Shown: positions 33,601 through 46,559, counted from the first letter of the stretch. The stretch: 64,000 bases of DNA from Cryptomeria japonica (GCF_030272615.1 NC_081410.1:570295152-570359151), one strand, 5' to 3'. Program-made: numbers and translations. The notes: a model not told the origin generated them from the letters alone.

Positions 33601-34411
33601 TGACTGTTTAGGCTTGGAAATAGGCCTGGATGACAAAGCTGCGGCTTGGAAGTTTGATTTCCCTCCATTTCTCTCATTTTTTGACATGTTCTATTTTATC
33701 AACTTGGTTTATCAACTTTGTCATCATCAGGTTTACACTTCATCAAGTTGGTATTTCTAAAATTGCCACCATATTTTCACCCATCTTCTAAGCTTTATAA
33801 CCATATAATTTTTTTTCAATTTGATCAACAATAACATATTATTATAGAATTTCTTTTACCAGTGTCTCCATAGTTCTCACAGACATAGGTGCACCATTTT
33901 TTGAATAACTTTTGATATACTTATCCAAATTTAAAAAACTTTATATATTATTGTAGTGCACTTGATTCTTTACAAATTTTTTTTAAAAATTGTATTTTTG
34001 ATTTGTTTAGTGCAACCCATGCTTCGTGCATGAACATGTACCTAATTTTCAGGATGTGCTCGATTGGAAAAATCATAAAAAAATAAATACTCAACAAAAA
34101 ATACACATCTTCTAGTGCTTAATCTTAACTATATTTCTCCCAAAGTATTTGTCAAAATACTAAACCTAACTATGAAATTTTTTTATGCACACGTCAGACA
34201 CTATGTTTTTTTTTTTAGAACAAATCAGGGTCAGTTTTTCATGTGCGAAGGATTTGACCCCCTTAATCTTATCCAATTTTGAAAATTTTTAGTAGTTTGG
34301 AAACTAGATTCAGATTAATACAATATTTGTTCTTTGATTATCTTCATATATTGAGTGGATGACTTTCAAATTTTACCTCTAACTTCAGGTTCACCTGATT
34401 TCAGGAAAAAA

Positions 34412-34454
34412 GTGTCCACTTATACCCCACTTTTTGACCACCATCTTTGTGCAC
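34412..34454 (-). repeat. Right terminal inverted repeat of the 11-kb element
   Basis: GTGTCCAC, then CTTTTTGACCACCATC (with one base different from the left end) and CTTTGTGCAC; the inverse of 23434-23466. Between 33600 and 34411 I see no gene. Confidence 0.75.
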
Positions 34455-34960
34455 TTACTCTGTAGTATGAATTCATTGTGATATATTCACAAAGCATTTT
34501 TATTTAAGAATTTTTAGATTTATTTAGCAAATTCAATTGGTAGGTGTAAAGATAAACTCTACAATGTTTTCCGACATCCTCATGACCTGTGTTAAATGGT
34601 AGCTTTGGAATAGGGTATGGACATCCATCAAAGCATAGATAATAGAGGAATTTTGTTAGATGTTGTAGTTGCAATCACTCTAGTAGACAAGTATAAAAAC
34701 CATGGAAGCATAGACAAGTCATATTAACTATTTGACAATGTGCTTGAAATAAATTCAGTTGCATTGAATTCCATGATTATAGGATAGAAAAAAAATGGAT
34801 TTGTTGGAAAGATTTAGAAGCTTCCAATGTAAGCGAAATCGGTAGTTGTAAAGACAATATTCTCCCTTATTATTTCAAACTGGGATCTTTGGAATATTAT
34901 ATGGACATCCATCAAAGCATAATGGAAAGGGCGTTATTGTTAAATATTACATCTACAACC
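34455..34960 (+). pseudogene. PPR-protein pseudogene, right fragment
   Basis: Resumes PPR homology after the TIR element. Reading from about 34463, WYEFIVIYSQS-like residues fit the WNAMIAGYAQN part of a repeat that the left fragment lacks (the first Trp codon is now TAG). Then GMDIHQSI, NRGILLDVVVAITLVDKY and SMIIG follow, with frameshifts and stops. A third repeat is faintly visible to about 34960. Confidence 0.7.
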
Positions 34961-36540
34961 TACATATATTTCCAATATATTTGCAACCACAATAGCCCCT
35001 AAGATCCCATTTTTTGCATTGGGCCTCAAGCAATCATAAACAACTTGCCCAATCAATATATTTAATTTTTATAAAGGTGAATGGAATTAATTTCTCCATA
35101 TTCTCTCTCCTTATGCACATTTATAACAATAAAGATTTCTCTAACTCCTTTCTTTATTTTTAATAGAAGCCAATTTTAAAAGTATAACGATTGTCACCAA
35201 GATTGTACTTTTGATGCTCAAGCTGAAAGCTCAACAATCTTGTGAAACATTGGAATATTTCCAGGCCTGTGGGTTTCCTATGACAGAAATCAACCTCTAG
35301 AGTGAGCTAGTTCTCTGGTGAAACCTCCTAGAAAAACTAATCTTGATTGAGAAAAGGGTAAGAAAGCTTGTTGGAAATGAATTTCTACTACTAATGGGAA
35401 GTGATGCACCAATATGGATATGATTTTATTCACTTTCCTAAAATGAATTATTAGCTAAAAAAACTTAAAATTTGATTACAAATCATATGAGATCATGAAA
35501 CCCATAAGTATTTTGTGTGAAGTTTTGAAGTTTTTAGAATTTTGTTTGAAGGAAAGAGTTTTCACAACATCCAATCTTTTGAAAACAAATAACACAGCAC
35601 ACAACCTGAGTGTACAATGAAATTTCTTGTTCTAGAAAGCGCTATGAGACAATAATAAAGGATTGAACAATAAATCACAATATTCTCATCAAAATCATAC
35701 ATGTGACAATGCTGGAAACAAGAGGGATATGAGAATAATATGTTGTTCTTTATTCATCAACTGATAAAAAATTCATTACAATTCTTGTATGCTTGAAAAT
35801 AAATGAGCTACCACCTTCTTGCCGCTTTGTATGCAAGAAAAGAAAGAACTAACTAAGAAAAAGAGAGGAGAATCAAACTTATAGAGAAGAAGCCTTTGAA
35901 AGAGTAGAGAAAGAACTGATGTGACTCCTCAATCTTAGCTTTAATTGTATGCTTTCCCTCTTGATTGTATCTCCAACTTGCATGAGATATCTTCTTTGGT
36001 CGAATTTGACGTAAAAGCCTTGAGGACTAAACTAGGGTTTAACTTAGGAAAACCCCTATTCCCAACCATTTTCCCTTCTTTATTGTGTGCAGGAACATGT
36101 ACATAGCTTCAATTTTCAAGATCAACATTATCCGTAGAGACGAGTAGGTTCCCTTTTGGATGGCGAAAAGTTCGGAGGACCAAGGTAATTGGCACTCTGG
36201 TCCCAACAATTTAGGTTGACTTTATAGGAACAAATCCAAACTCTCATATATTGCTCATATCCAGGTTCGTGGCTCTGTTTGACAGTTGTAGCTCACTATT
36301 TATGCATAATTGTTTGAATTTATGCACATTTACCCAAATTTCAGTATCTTCAACAAATCCATATAAAATTCAACTAAAGGGGAAGAAGAGGCACATCTAA
36401 AGCCCCTAGAATATAATTAGAATATATATCTATTAAGTTTAGATCTATCAAATTCCTATCTTTCCCTAATGTAAATCGTCCCTAATAAAAATTAGTGGTT
36501 TTACTATACCCAGTGGTGGAAACCCTAAATTTCGTCACTT
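34961..36540. other. Non-coding stretch, no gene seen
   Basis: AT-rich sequence with no supportable ORF. The part around 35570-36220 is slightly less AT-rich and could be a remnant of an old LTR, but I found no partner copy in this window. Confidence 0.4.
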
Positions 36541-36930
36541 TACATATAGAAACATTCCATTAATCTAACCCACCATTTATAACTTCTATTTGTTTTTTCT
36601 AGTTAAATTATATTTTTACATGTCACAATTTTCTGTGTAACTTATCATTAAAAGACATTCAACATGGCACTAATTTATATTCTTATTTTAGAGGATAAAA
36701 ATATTATCTAGAGCACAATTTCATTTTCTAAAGAACAAAAGAGTTACATATGCTTATAGGGCATTTGCATGATAATGAATGTTCCTTTGATATACTTCAT
36801 TATAGTTTATTTAGTGTTTCAACATTTTTTCCTTAGGAGAACGTGACCACTTATCAAGTCAACAATCTCGCTAGTGGTGTCTTAGTTAACAAATTGATCT
36901 ACTGAGAAAGTGAAGGAAAATAAGTCTCTA
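36541..36930. repeat. Old host repeat, copy B (uninterrupted)
   Basis: Aligns in order with 25-52, 7438-7601 and 22198-22400. It acts as the empty-site reference for the insertions in copy A: across the solo-LTR site it reads ACATATGCTTATAGGG. Confidence 0.85.
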
Positions 36931-37009
36931 TAATTTATGAGCTTTGAATCATTTTCTTCTTTCAAGACTTATTACAAATACTAGCTCCTTTCGAGCACCA
37001 AACTAGAAA

Positions 37010-37101
37010 CAACAATTGGAAGACCAAGGGTCACAACTTAGAAATCCACTTTAAACAACAATGGAAGACCAAGAGTCACAACTTAGAATTCTACACAAAG
37101 G
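37010..37101. repeat. 46-bp tandem duplication
   Basis: CAACAATTGGAAGACCAAGG at 37010 recurs with one base lost at 37056; both copies continue GTCACAACTTAGAA. Confidence 0.8.
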
Positions 37102-37173
37102 TGTCCCTCATGGGAGTTGAACTTGGGTCTCCACATTGAGAACTCAATGCTTTAACCAACTAATCTCAACCCC
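37102..37173 (-). ncRNA. tRNA-derived SINE-like remnant
   Basis: On the minus strand, GGGTTGAGATTAGTTGGTTA has the layout of an RNA polymerase III A box and AAGTTCAACTCCC that of a B box, about 35 bases apart. A full tRNA fold is poor. A degraded tRNA gene is the alternative. 37174-37868 beyond it is AT-rich and empty. Confidence 0.4.
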
Positions 37174-38959
37174 TTGGACATTTTCAATTATAATAGAGAT
37201 TTTCCTTAACATTTGTGGGGTTTCATTCTTCTTTAGTTCATTTTGAATTGTGATTCCCTCTTCTCCCTTCCATTATCGTTAGACTTACCTATTTCGAAAG
37301 GATCATGTATCTCAAAAGATTGGAAAATGTCAAATTATAGTTCATAATAATAAAAATTTAAATTAATTCTTTGTATTTAAATTAAATGTCAAATTATTTA
37401 AAGATATATTAAATAATACTCTTATCCACAATAACAATCAAATATTATTCAATTATGTAATACAAACAAATAGATTTATAAATTGAATTTTATTAATATA
37501 ATATAAACAATAAAATATGTAAATAGTATCCAATAATTATTTGATATAATATTAATGATATATATAATTAAATACACATGTGACATAAAAATTTATATTA
37601 AAATAAAATTTATAATTTAATAATAAATATTTTAAGAATTGTCAATACAATGAATAAAATAAATGATATAATAATTAGTTGATGATGCAATTTTCAATGA
37701 ATCATAACTTCATGGTATTGACAATAATAAATATTTAACATTTAAAATACTTATATTTTTAAAATATATCATATTAATACAGTAACAGCTGTTGAAACAG
37801 ATACACCATTGAAGAGAACAAAACAAAACGATCAACATTATTCGTGGGTTAATACTTATCGCCGGGCACTAGTATAGATGATGTGGCAGACGAGGTACAG
37901 GGATTGCATCTAATACTACGCCCTTCTTTAAAGTAAGTCCAAACTCGTCCGCCATGTCCAACTGCTCGGAGTTCATCCCATCTGGAAGTATCCACTCAAA
38001 GGAATGAAGCAAAGAAGCCAAAACAAAATTAATCATACGACTTGCCAATGGAAGCCCTGGACAAATTCTTCTTCACGACCCAAATGGAATCATCTCAAAG
38101 TTTTGTCCCCTGTAATCCATCTTTCTGTTCTCACCCTCCAAAAATCTCTCTGGCACAAATTCTGAAGGGCGCTTCCAAATTGCAGGGTCCATCCCAATGG
38201 CCCACACGTTCACCATCACCTGGCTGTTTTTGGGTATCAGATAACCCCCAATTATACAGGAACTCTCAGCTTTATGGGGGAGCAGCAGAGGAACCGTCGG
38301 GTGCAATCGGAATATCTCTTTCACGGCTGCATGTAGATAAGGCAAATGATCCAAGTCAGATTCTTCCACTTTTCTGTTGGAACCGACTACTTCACCCAGT
38401 TCTTGTCGAACTCGGTTTAGTTTCTGTGGATTGCGAATGAATTCTGCCATAACCCATTCAATTGTTGTAGTGGTCGTTTCAGTACCAGCAACAAACAAAT
38501 CCTGAAAAAAGATACCACAATTAGACATTCTGGCTAAAATATCAGAAATTTATGAGATCCTATTTGGGTTATTTAGTACTTACGGTTATCAGGGCTCGAA
38601 TATCAACGAGAGTGAAGTCTTAGCTTCTGAAATCAAGCAGGACGTCTAGAAAATCCTTCTTGGAGTCATTCTGGTCAAGACTTTCGCTAGCAGAGGCGAA
38701 CCTTTTCTGTATGAACAAGTCCACAAAATCATACACACCTTTCAAATGCTTGGCCGTCTCCCCTGAAACACCCTGGGGGTCGAGGAATCTCAGAAACGGA
38801 AAAAAGTCAGCCAAATTAGGCGTTCCACCGAGCTTCGCCATCTCCCCGAAGGAATTTTTGAATCCCGCAGACTCTGGATTGTGGGCATCGAAGACGCTTG
38901 TGCTGAAGATCATTTTGCCTAACAAATTTAGAGACGTCACTACTACACAAATGAGGGAT

Positions 38960-39830
38960 TTAAGACGTTAATTTAAGACAAAATATTAATTTTTTCTTAA
39001 TTTTTTTTTTAATTATTTAATTGTCTCAAACTAAGACAATAGAAATTAACTTTTTTCTAAAATAAAACATTTTTTTTCCCTCTCTTTTCTTGGCGCTCAA
39101 TTATCTGCCCTCTTCCCTGCTCCCGCGGCGGCAGCGGCATGCAGTTATCAACGCAGGAAGAATTAGGCTTTGCCCATATTTTCCCATCCGCTTCACTGAC
39201 AGGATAAAATGTAAGGGTTTTTTATGTGTAGGGGTTTTTCAATGGATGCATGGCACCGGGCGCATAGCTACTACAATTTCCATCTTGGCCCTTAGTCGGA
39301 CAGCCCACTTCTTGCAATCTGATCTGCCCATATTTGACCATCGGCTTCTACTGCTCACTATCACCAGCTAAGACACAGGCAAGTTCGTGTATTTTAAAAA
39401 AAAATCTTCTTTGGTAGGGTTCTGTAATACGTGAACGTGTCTTCTTAGTGCCTGTAGATCATTTATATGGATCATTTGATAGATTCCCTCTAAAGAGATG
39501 TTGTTTCAATGAATGTGGGGAAAGAGCAGGGACGACTGAGTCGTAATAGCTGGTAATTGGTTATTTGAATTCATTGTCATATTCAAATTCCGATTTGAAA
39601 AGGGCCCTTTTGCTTCAGGACATACCCAAAATGCTCAACCTTTCCCCGTAAAATTACTTCTTGTGACTCCACAAAGATGTTTTCGATCTTCTTAGACCAT
39701 AGTTGCCCTAATGATGACATATTGTAAACAAGGCTTCTAGTAGAAGAAAGAAGCCCTTCGACAGGTAAGAGGGGATTGTAATTGAGACAATTTAAGACGT
39801 TTTTTAAAGAGAAAATTGTAATATTGCAGT
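38960..39830. repeat. Left subterminal repeats of the CACTA element
   Basis: TTAAGACAAAA, CTAAGACAATAG and GAGACAATTTAAGAC occur near 38972, 39032 and 39784. They match the dense set at the right end. Such repeats bind TNPA-like proteins in known CACTA elements. Confidence 0.7.
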
Positions 39831-40489
39831 ATAATTGAATCTTAAAGCTCCTAAATGTTTTGCAAAGCTGCCAATTCCTCTGCTCTTACTCTGATAGGTG
39901 TTGGCGATTTAGATCGCTCAGGGGTTTTTTCGGTGCGGGACGGTCGGGAATCTCCTGTGAGAGTGCGCTCTGCCAAAGAGGGGCTTAAGAATCGTGGCCG
40001 TGTCAGCAAACCCTAACTTGCGATGTTTTTGGGACTCTTCTTCCATCAGTGTTGGCACTGGGAGTTACTTGCAGGCTACGTGACATGGGGTTGGTGTTTC
40101 GGTGGCTGGGTTGCCTCCTGCTCATCGGCCACGACACTCTTCAGATTGTGGTGTTGGGAGCTCTGCTCTTGGCTCAAATGTTGTCCCATCGTCTCCACCC
40201 CTTGGACGGGAAAACTCTTCTAGGTTTGGCGATCCTTGTCCCCTTGGTTCTGCTATTCGCAAATTAAAATACTTGGATAGGTTATGTTGTGCAACGAGAT
40301 ACTCTTTGGGAATTCGATCCGACGACCTAGTGGCTATCAATTGAAAAGGTACGTTCAAAACTCTCCTTCGTTTCAATCCTCTGTAAAAGTAATTTTAACG
40401 ACATGGTGTAAAAGAAATTATACTGTTTACTGTATCAAATAGACGATGCAAGCTTAGTTCAAATATACCGACATGGACCTTAACTTGAT

Positions 40490-41760
40490 ATCTTTCTTAG
40501 ATAGTAAGAATCTGCCCTAGTTTAATGCTGATACTCAAGAGTATTAAGCTCACTGCTTATTGTATGATGTGTATGGTAGAGACTTGCTTAAATGGTGTGG
40601 GAATGGATATGGACTGTCCATGTCGTTTTCCTCCTCTCTATTGGACTGTCTTGGTGATGTTTTGTTATTAGATTGTAGGAATCTTCTCAGATTTATTCTA
40701 ATCGTGCTGTGATAAATATGAACCTCAAAATTTGTTATTATATTCAAGAATCCTCCCTCGGAGTACGCAGTTTAATGCTGATGCTTTATGTATTACAGAT
40801 ACGACTCACTGTATCGAGCAAATGGTAGACACTAACTGCAAATATATGGTTCTGGATCTGAACCACCTAGAATATTTTCCACTCTGTCTGATGTTGTCTA
40901 AGTGATTTGTTTTGTTGTTCAATTGTAACAAACTGTGTAGATTAGCTCTTGAGATGCCAGACATGGTTCTAGCCCTAATGTTTTGTTATTAGATTGTAGG
41001 TATGTACCCTTTAGAAACACCTAGTCTAGTGAAGTATCTTGGATGTTGCTCACTGTATCAAGCAGATTCGCTCTAAAGATGCGAGTATAGATCTAAACTG
41101 TTCATAAGGTTCCACCTACGTGATGTTGTCTTAGTGATATTTTTTTATTACTATTAAAGATTATAAGAATCTACACAGACATAATTCAGACATGGAGTAG
41201 AAGATGCAAATTTGATATTTTTCTATTAGATTGTAGGAATCTGCCACTTGAATATATGTTCTAATCTACAACAAGTATGAGTTCCACACCACATCAAGCA
41301 TAAATCAGAGATAATTTGAAATATTTAGGAATATGGATTTGAACTGTTCAATCGACACATTTTCCCACTATTTGATTCTATATCAGTTATGTTTACTTAT
41401 TAGATTGCAAGCATTTTTTGTAGACTTACTCCGACAATGCTGGAATGTTCTGAATATGATTGTCTGCTATTAGATTGTAGAAATATGCCCTCAGAATACA
41501 TACTGTAATTGTTGATTCCCACTATATTAATTATGTAGATCACTGTATCAAGTTCATGGATCAGATTTACTTCAAAGGTGTAGGAATGAAACTCAACTAT
41601 GCATATATTGCAATTTTTTTTCTTATTTGATGTTGTCATACTGATATTATATTATTAAAATTCATTATTCAGGAATCTGTTCAGTTTTACTCCAATAGTG
41701 CTAGAATGGATTCAATACCAGTATTTTGCTGTTAATTGTAGGAATTTGCCCTTAGAACGC
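40490..41760. repeat. Dispersed TTAGATTGTAGGAATCT repeats in the CACTA element
   Basis: About seven degenerate copies, near 40497, 40669, 40987, 41225, 41399, 41466 and 41730, some preceded by TGTTATTA or TTCTA and followed by TGCCC. Spacing is irregular (70-330 bp). The intervening text mentions CACTGTATCAAG several times too, so this is a decayed larger repeat. No coding. Confidence 0.7.
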
Positions 41761-42075
41761 CTTGTCCAAGTAGACAACCCAAGAACATTTTTTTATCAAG
41801 CATTCAAACCAATGTGATGAGCCACATTTGGTATTTATTGCAATGGAAATACCTTTAAGTTTAGTATACTTCAACCCGATGATACTCTCTACTGCAGTTG
41901 GTCTAATTTTCCTTAAGTTGTGGCATGTGAACATTATTTAATAGACAATTTTCTGGTTTAATTTTTCTTGCTATTTTATTTTTCTACCAAATCATGCCAA
42001 AAGTGGAATGTAACCAGGGGATTTTTGTTTGGATCAAAATACTATTTATTAGTTTTCATGCCTTTTATTTATCAG

Positions 42076-42189
42076 TCTCATATTGATGCAATGGTTCTTC
42101 CACATGCAGAGGCTATTATGTCAAAGCTTGCAACTTTTAACAATGGTGAAATAAATGCAGAACCATCATTGTTGATAACTGCAGATCAA
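42076..42189 (+). pseudogene. Captured exon of a Maf-like NTP pyrophosphatase gene
   Basis: A 114-bp open stretch between a 3' splice site (ATCAG ending 42075) and a 5' splice site (CAA followed by GTAAAT at 42190). It encodes VLPHAEAIMSKLATF ... EPSLLITADQ. The LLITADQ end is characteristic of plant Maf/Ham1-like nucleotide pyrophosphatases, which hydrolyse non-canonical NTPs. No other Maf exon was found nearby, so only a fragment was taken up by the CACTA element. It cannot make an enzyme. Confidence 0.75.
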
Positions 42190-42730
42190 GTAAATTTCAC
42201 CATCCTTTTTCTTTTCTCTATAGATAACAGTAATTTAATCTTCGTATATTGTCAATATTCATATATATCTTTTCTTAGTGAATTTCTATTTTATTCGATG
42301 CAGAATACCAACTTCATAGATAGACACACACCATATTACATCCTACAAGAAAAATGTGCATGCATTGTAGAATTGAATCAACACATTACGACACATAGGA
42401 CACAATATGGAGCATGAATAATCGTTTTTATTTTATAATAGTATGGCATGATATAGCTTTGAGACTCATGAGATACTTTTGTGTTGATTTTTCTCTAAAC
42501 TTTGTCCAGGGCTTCACTCTATTGTTTGCACACTACTCTTTTCACTATGTGACACCTCACAACCACTAAAGAGATTGTTTTCTGCAACATTGAATGCTTG
42601 GGACAACCATCCTATCCCTTTGAGACTGCATTTCCACTGCTATATTTGTGGTTATTTGATCTTTGTCCTTGGCATTCGCTGTAGTTTTCAAATTCTCACC
42701 TAGACAAATAGTCAAAATTTTTAGTATTAA

Positions 42731-43540
42731 CTTTTTCGTTTGATGATGGATTTACATGATTCCAATTGGAGATAAAAGTATATTCAATATTGTATCTCCA
42801 ATAGAAACAGGTTTTGAAGAAAATAAGAATTGATTGGTAGAATGTGCCAATGAACCACCTGAAAATGTGAGTTTTAGCAGTGCAGATTTAGGATAAGCAG
42901 TCAGTATTTTGGGCATAACTTTCTCATACGATATTGGAATTGAGTGATTCAAATTGTTTTGTAAACTAGGTTCATAGGGGAATATTCCTTATAAACAGGT
43001 TTTAGATATTCAACAATTTGGTCATCCAAAAATTTACTGCCCTAACTCTGTTCTTACTATGTCCTTGAGTTTCTTGTGTGACACCTAGTGGGTACTTTGT
43101 CCACATCTTTTTCGTTTGATGATGGATGGTGTAATTCCAATTGGAGATAAAATTAGATTCAATTTTTTTATCTCTAATAGAAACAGTTTTTTAAGAAAAG
43201 AAGAATTGATTGGTATAATTTGCCAATGAAAAACAGGGAAATGTGAGTTTTAGCAGTGCAAATTTACGATAGGCAGTCAGTATTTTGGGCATAACTTTCT
43301 CATATGATATCAAAATTGGGTGATTCAAATTGTGTTATAAACTAGATTCATAGGAGAATATGCCTTAGCAACAGGTTTTAGAGGTTCAACAATTTGGTCA
43401 TCCAAAAATTGACTCTGTTCGTATCTTGTCCCTAAGTTTCTTGGGTGATACCTAGTGGGTATTTTGGCCACATCTTTTTCGTTGGTTATACAAATTGAAA
43501 AATTCAAATTGGGTTAGAAACTATATTTTAATGGCTACTT
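42731..43540. repeat. 376-bp tandem repeat, about 2.2 copies
   Basis: CTTTTTCGTT starts at 42731, 43107 and 43474; CAGTCAGTATTTTGGGCATA occurs at 42898 and 43274 (376 apart). The third unit is partial. Minus-strand ORFs at 42752-42952 and 43325-43507 are different slices of the repeat. Confidence 0.9.
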
Positions 43541-44512
43541 TGGATAGAAATAGGTTTTTAAAATGTGCCCATATGACCCCCAAAAATAGGATCGTCCCAA
43601 CTGTGTTTTCAGTGAAGTCAATGAACCAAAATGCCATAAGAGTCTAATAAAAAATATTGTCCATCATGACTCGTACATTTTCAACTCTCATGAATTATTC
43701 CTTTATTACAAACTTGTGATTTTCTATTTTCCCCAATGTGTGATTGTCATAGGGTTTGTATAGGACTTTTTAGGCCTGGAGTCTTCTTTTATGCATGCTT
43801 ACAGTCTTTGTATTATATCCATAGGACTGCCCTATTCATTATCTTTGAGATATTACTATTGAACACATGCACATCATTGTGATGACTCCTCATTTTGCAA
43901 CTATGTCAGTGATTAAGCCAACCTTGTTTTCTTTCACATACCCTTCATTCAGGACCTCTGTGCTATGTATTTGTTGTCCTTAATGATTGTTATTTCTCAA
44001 GTGTTGCTAACAAAACCCTTGAATGCATTCTTTGCATTTTGGCTTCTTTATTTTGTGTGATGCTATCTAAACAAGAGATATTTGTATTTCTGCTCTCTAA
44101 GACCTATTTTTCCTTTTTCTCTATCATGACATTGTACTCACTGCTGCTATTAGGCCCTTGTAACTGTCATTTGCTTCTCAATGTTTTGTTCTTGACAGTA
44201 TTATCCTCTTTTCTCCTCATAATAGTGATGTCTTCTACTCATCCAACATGAATTTGTCACCTAGAATAATGATCTCCAACCTTATGTTGTTGTTCATAAA
44301 TGTTATCACATGATAATTAGTCTTATCACTATAGCCTGTTAGAATGTTACCCTTGTATGATGTTCATGGACTGTTTTGAAACTGTATCAAACCCTGCATG
44401 TTGACTATCTCATGGGCCTAATACATAGTGAAGCATCACTACTATTCCCTTTATTAGTCTTTATTTTTCCACTGTCAACCGTCATCATCAATGGTGTTGT
44501 ATTCTCGACAAG

Positions 44513-44739
44513 GTAGATATGGGTTCATAGCTGTCCATTAACTTTCTTTCCCATCCATATGACTATCATTTGTGATCCTTCCCTTTGTATGCATCATAGC
44601 CCACATTGTCTCTACCACTGTGACCTGTAGATATGGGTTCATAGTTGTCCATTAACTTTCTTTCACATCCATATACTATCATTTGTGATCCTTCCCTTTG
44701 TATGCATCATAGCCCACATCGTCTCTACCACTATGACCT
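44513..44739. repeat. 114-bp tandem duplication
   Basis: GTAGATATGGGTTCATAG at 44513 recurs at 44627; the units differ by a few substitutions and one deletion. Confidence 0.93.
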
Positions 44740-46383
44740 CTATTTGCCTTTGGATTGGAACCCTTAATGAGGAAACAAGTTGTTCTTCATTTTCATTGAT
44801 GACCATCCCTCCACGCTAATGATTTTAACCAAAAAATTGCTCCTTAGCTATCATAAATTACTCTTGTATGTAATATAGCAAGTTATTTACGATGATTTGT
44901 TGCATTGTAATTTATTGATAATTTTTATATTTATGATCCCTGTCTTAATGTATTAATTAAAAAAAACACTAAAATGGATGGTTTTGTGTTATTTGGGAAT
45001 CTATCAAATAATAGACTAATAATTTGCTTGGTTGTTTTAGAGCCTTGGATAATTGCAGCATAGCCAGACAAATTTCTGGTCTTATTCTCCTCATGCAGAA
45101 TTACATCATATTATTAGCGGTAATTTAACCTGGAGGATTAACAAGAGGTACTCATTATTTTGTGTACTACATAATTTTTAAATTTCTAAAATTACTAAAT
45201 TATGCTTTAAACATTATAAATGCTATGTTTTAGTAGAATCAAAATGCAATTTGGAGAATCATTGAACCCGAAAATTATTTCATAGGAATTTCAAAAAGAA
45301 AATTCTTTTTTCAGAAATTTTGTTGTCTAACCAGGGAAATCTATGGGGATAAAATGGAGGAGTTTTCACAACGGTCTTGTTACCGTTCAGGGTAGTGCAA
45401 TTCTGAGGGTGACTTCAGAGAGCTAGACAAAAAAACTGGGTTGACTATAGATGAACAACTTTAAATTTGAGTCTCTTGCATCTATTGTATTCTTGAGTCT
45501 TAAAAGGTATTTTCCTAATTAGAGAGCAATATCACAATCAAATTATTTTCATTTTGAGCATCTTGTGCCCTTTGTCATTCTCTTTGTTCTTAGAGGTAGA
45601 GTTCTATTTTCTAGGAACATTTTATTTTGATAGTATAAGTTGCTTCTTTTATAAAAAATAATCTTGGGATTTTGGTATGTGCCTCTAATACTACTTTTGA
45701 ATACATAACATCTAATGGTTTCTTTCTATATATAATGAACTTTTTTTTGATAGAAAAACTATTCTACATATATACTCATCAAGCTAACTAAACCTATATC
45801 TCATGACTGGACATAAGAAACCTATGGGAGGGGCAGCTGAAAGGAGGTGAAAGTGACATGATTGTGAAGGACAAAATTTTGACATCAGGGTTAAGATATA
45901 TTGTCACTAAAGTTGCTATAGTTTAGCTCAAACATAAATCTGGAGGTTGGTAATTTAAAATTCCAGAAATTTAACATTTTTTAATTTGGATCTTCATTTG
46001 TATCAATATCATGCTATAAATTACTTCCAAGATTGGAAAGAGTTAGTTTTAGAATCCATTTTAAGTGTTTTGATGAAATTTAGTCAGCAAGAGGGCTATT
46101 TGAATTCGTAGACTCTTGATTTACGGCTATTTTGCATTGAACAGGTTCACACTGAGGATTAGAATTAGACCATGGAGTTGCAAATTCACAAACATAAATG
46201 TATCATTCAAATTTTTTGTACATTCTCTTTGTGTTGCATAGAGCTGGCTAGATATTCTAAGGTTTTGTCTAAGAAACACAGTTATTTTATTTTCAAGGCA
46301 ACACAAAGTTGTTTAATACAAAAACACAAAATGGATTGCAAAATGGTCACATGTTCTCAAGCATTATTTAGACTTAAAACTCA

Positions 46384-46500
46384 CTACTAAACCAAAAGGT
46401 GTTTTGAGACCCAAAATTCTGAATGATAAAATTATTCTTTAAAGGGTGCTAGTTCAAATGCAAGAGCATCTCCTTTACAAGCAGGAGGATGGTGGTTCAC
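46384..46500 (+). pseudogene. tRNA-Val-like sequence, truncated upstream copy
   Basis: GGGTGCTAGTTCAAATG starts at 46444; the same CTTTACAAG anticodon region follows, and the copy is cut at the T arm, where the next repeat unit begins (CTACTAAACC at 46384 and 46500). It is the first half of a 116-bp tandem duplication containing the tRNA-like part. Changes in the D and anticodon stems leave it unable to fold well. Confidence 0.75.
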
Positions 46501-46559
46501 TACTAAACCAAAGCGTGTTTTGATACCCAAAATTTTGAATGATAAAATTTTTCTTTAAA

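Larger units (their letters stand above)
23434..34454. mobile_element. 11-kb TIR DNA transposon inside a PPR pseudogene
   Basis: Ends are inverted: the left begins GTGCACAAAGATGGTGGTCA (23434) and the right is its reverse complement, ending at 34454. Both then reach GTGGACAC, with about 11 extra bases on the right. Flanks share GTATG (23430-23434 overlapping the left end, 34465-34469), so exact ends and TSD are unsure. The interior holds a plus-strand spliced gene, a 359-bp tandem array, a minus-strand transposase-like ORF, simple repeats and three clusters of GCGTACGC-type motifs. PPR homology on both sides supports a single insertion. TIRs do not match CACTA; superfamily unassigned. Confidence 0.7.

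Noticed and set aside
35570-36220. Possible old LTR
   Set aside because: No partner LTR, PBS, PPT or TSD could be found.
38042-38971. Plus-strand ORFs over the P450 exons
   Set aside because: Antisense shadows; P450 motifs are on the minus strand.
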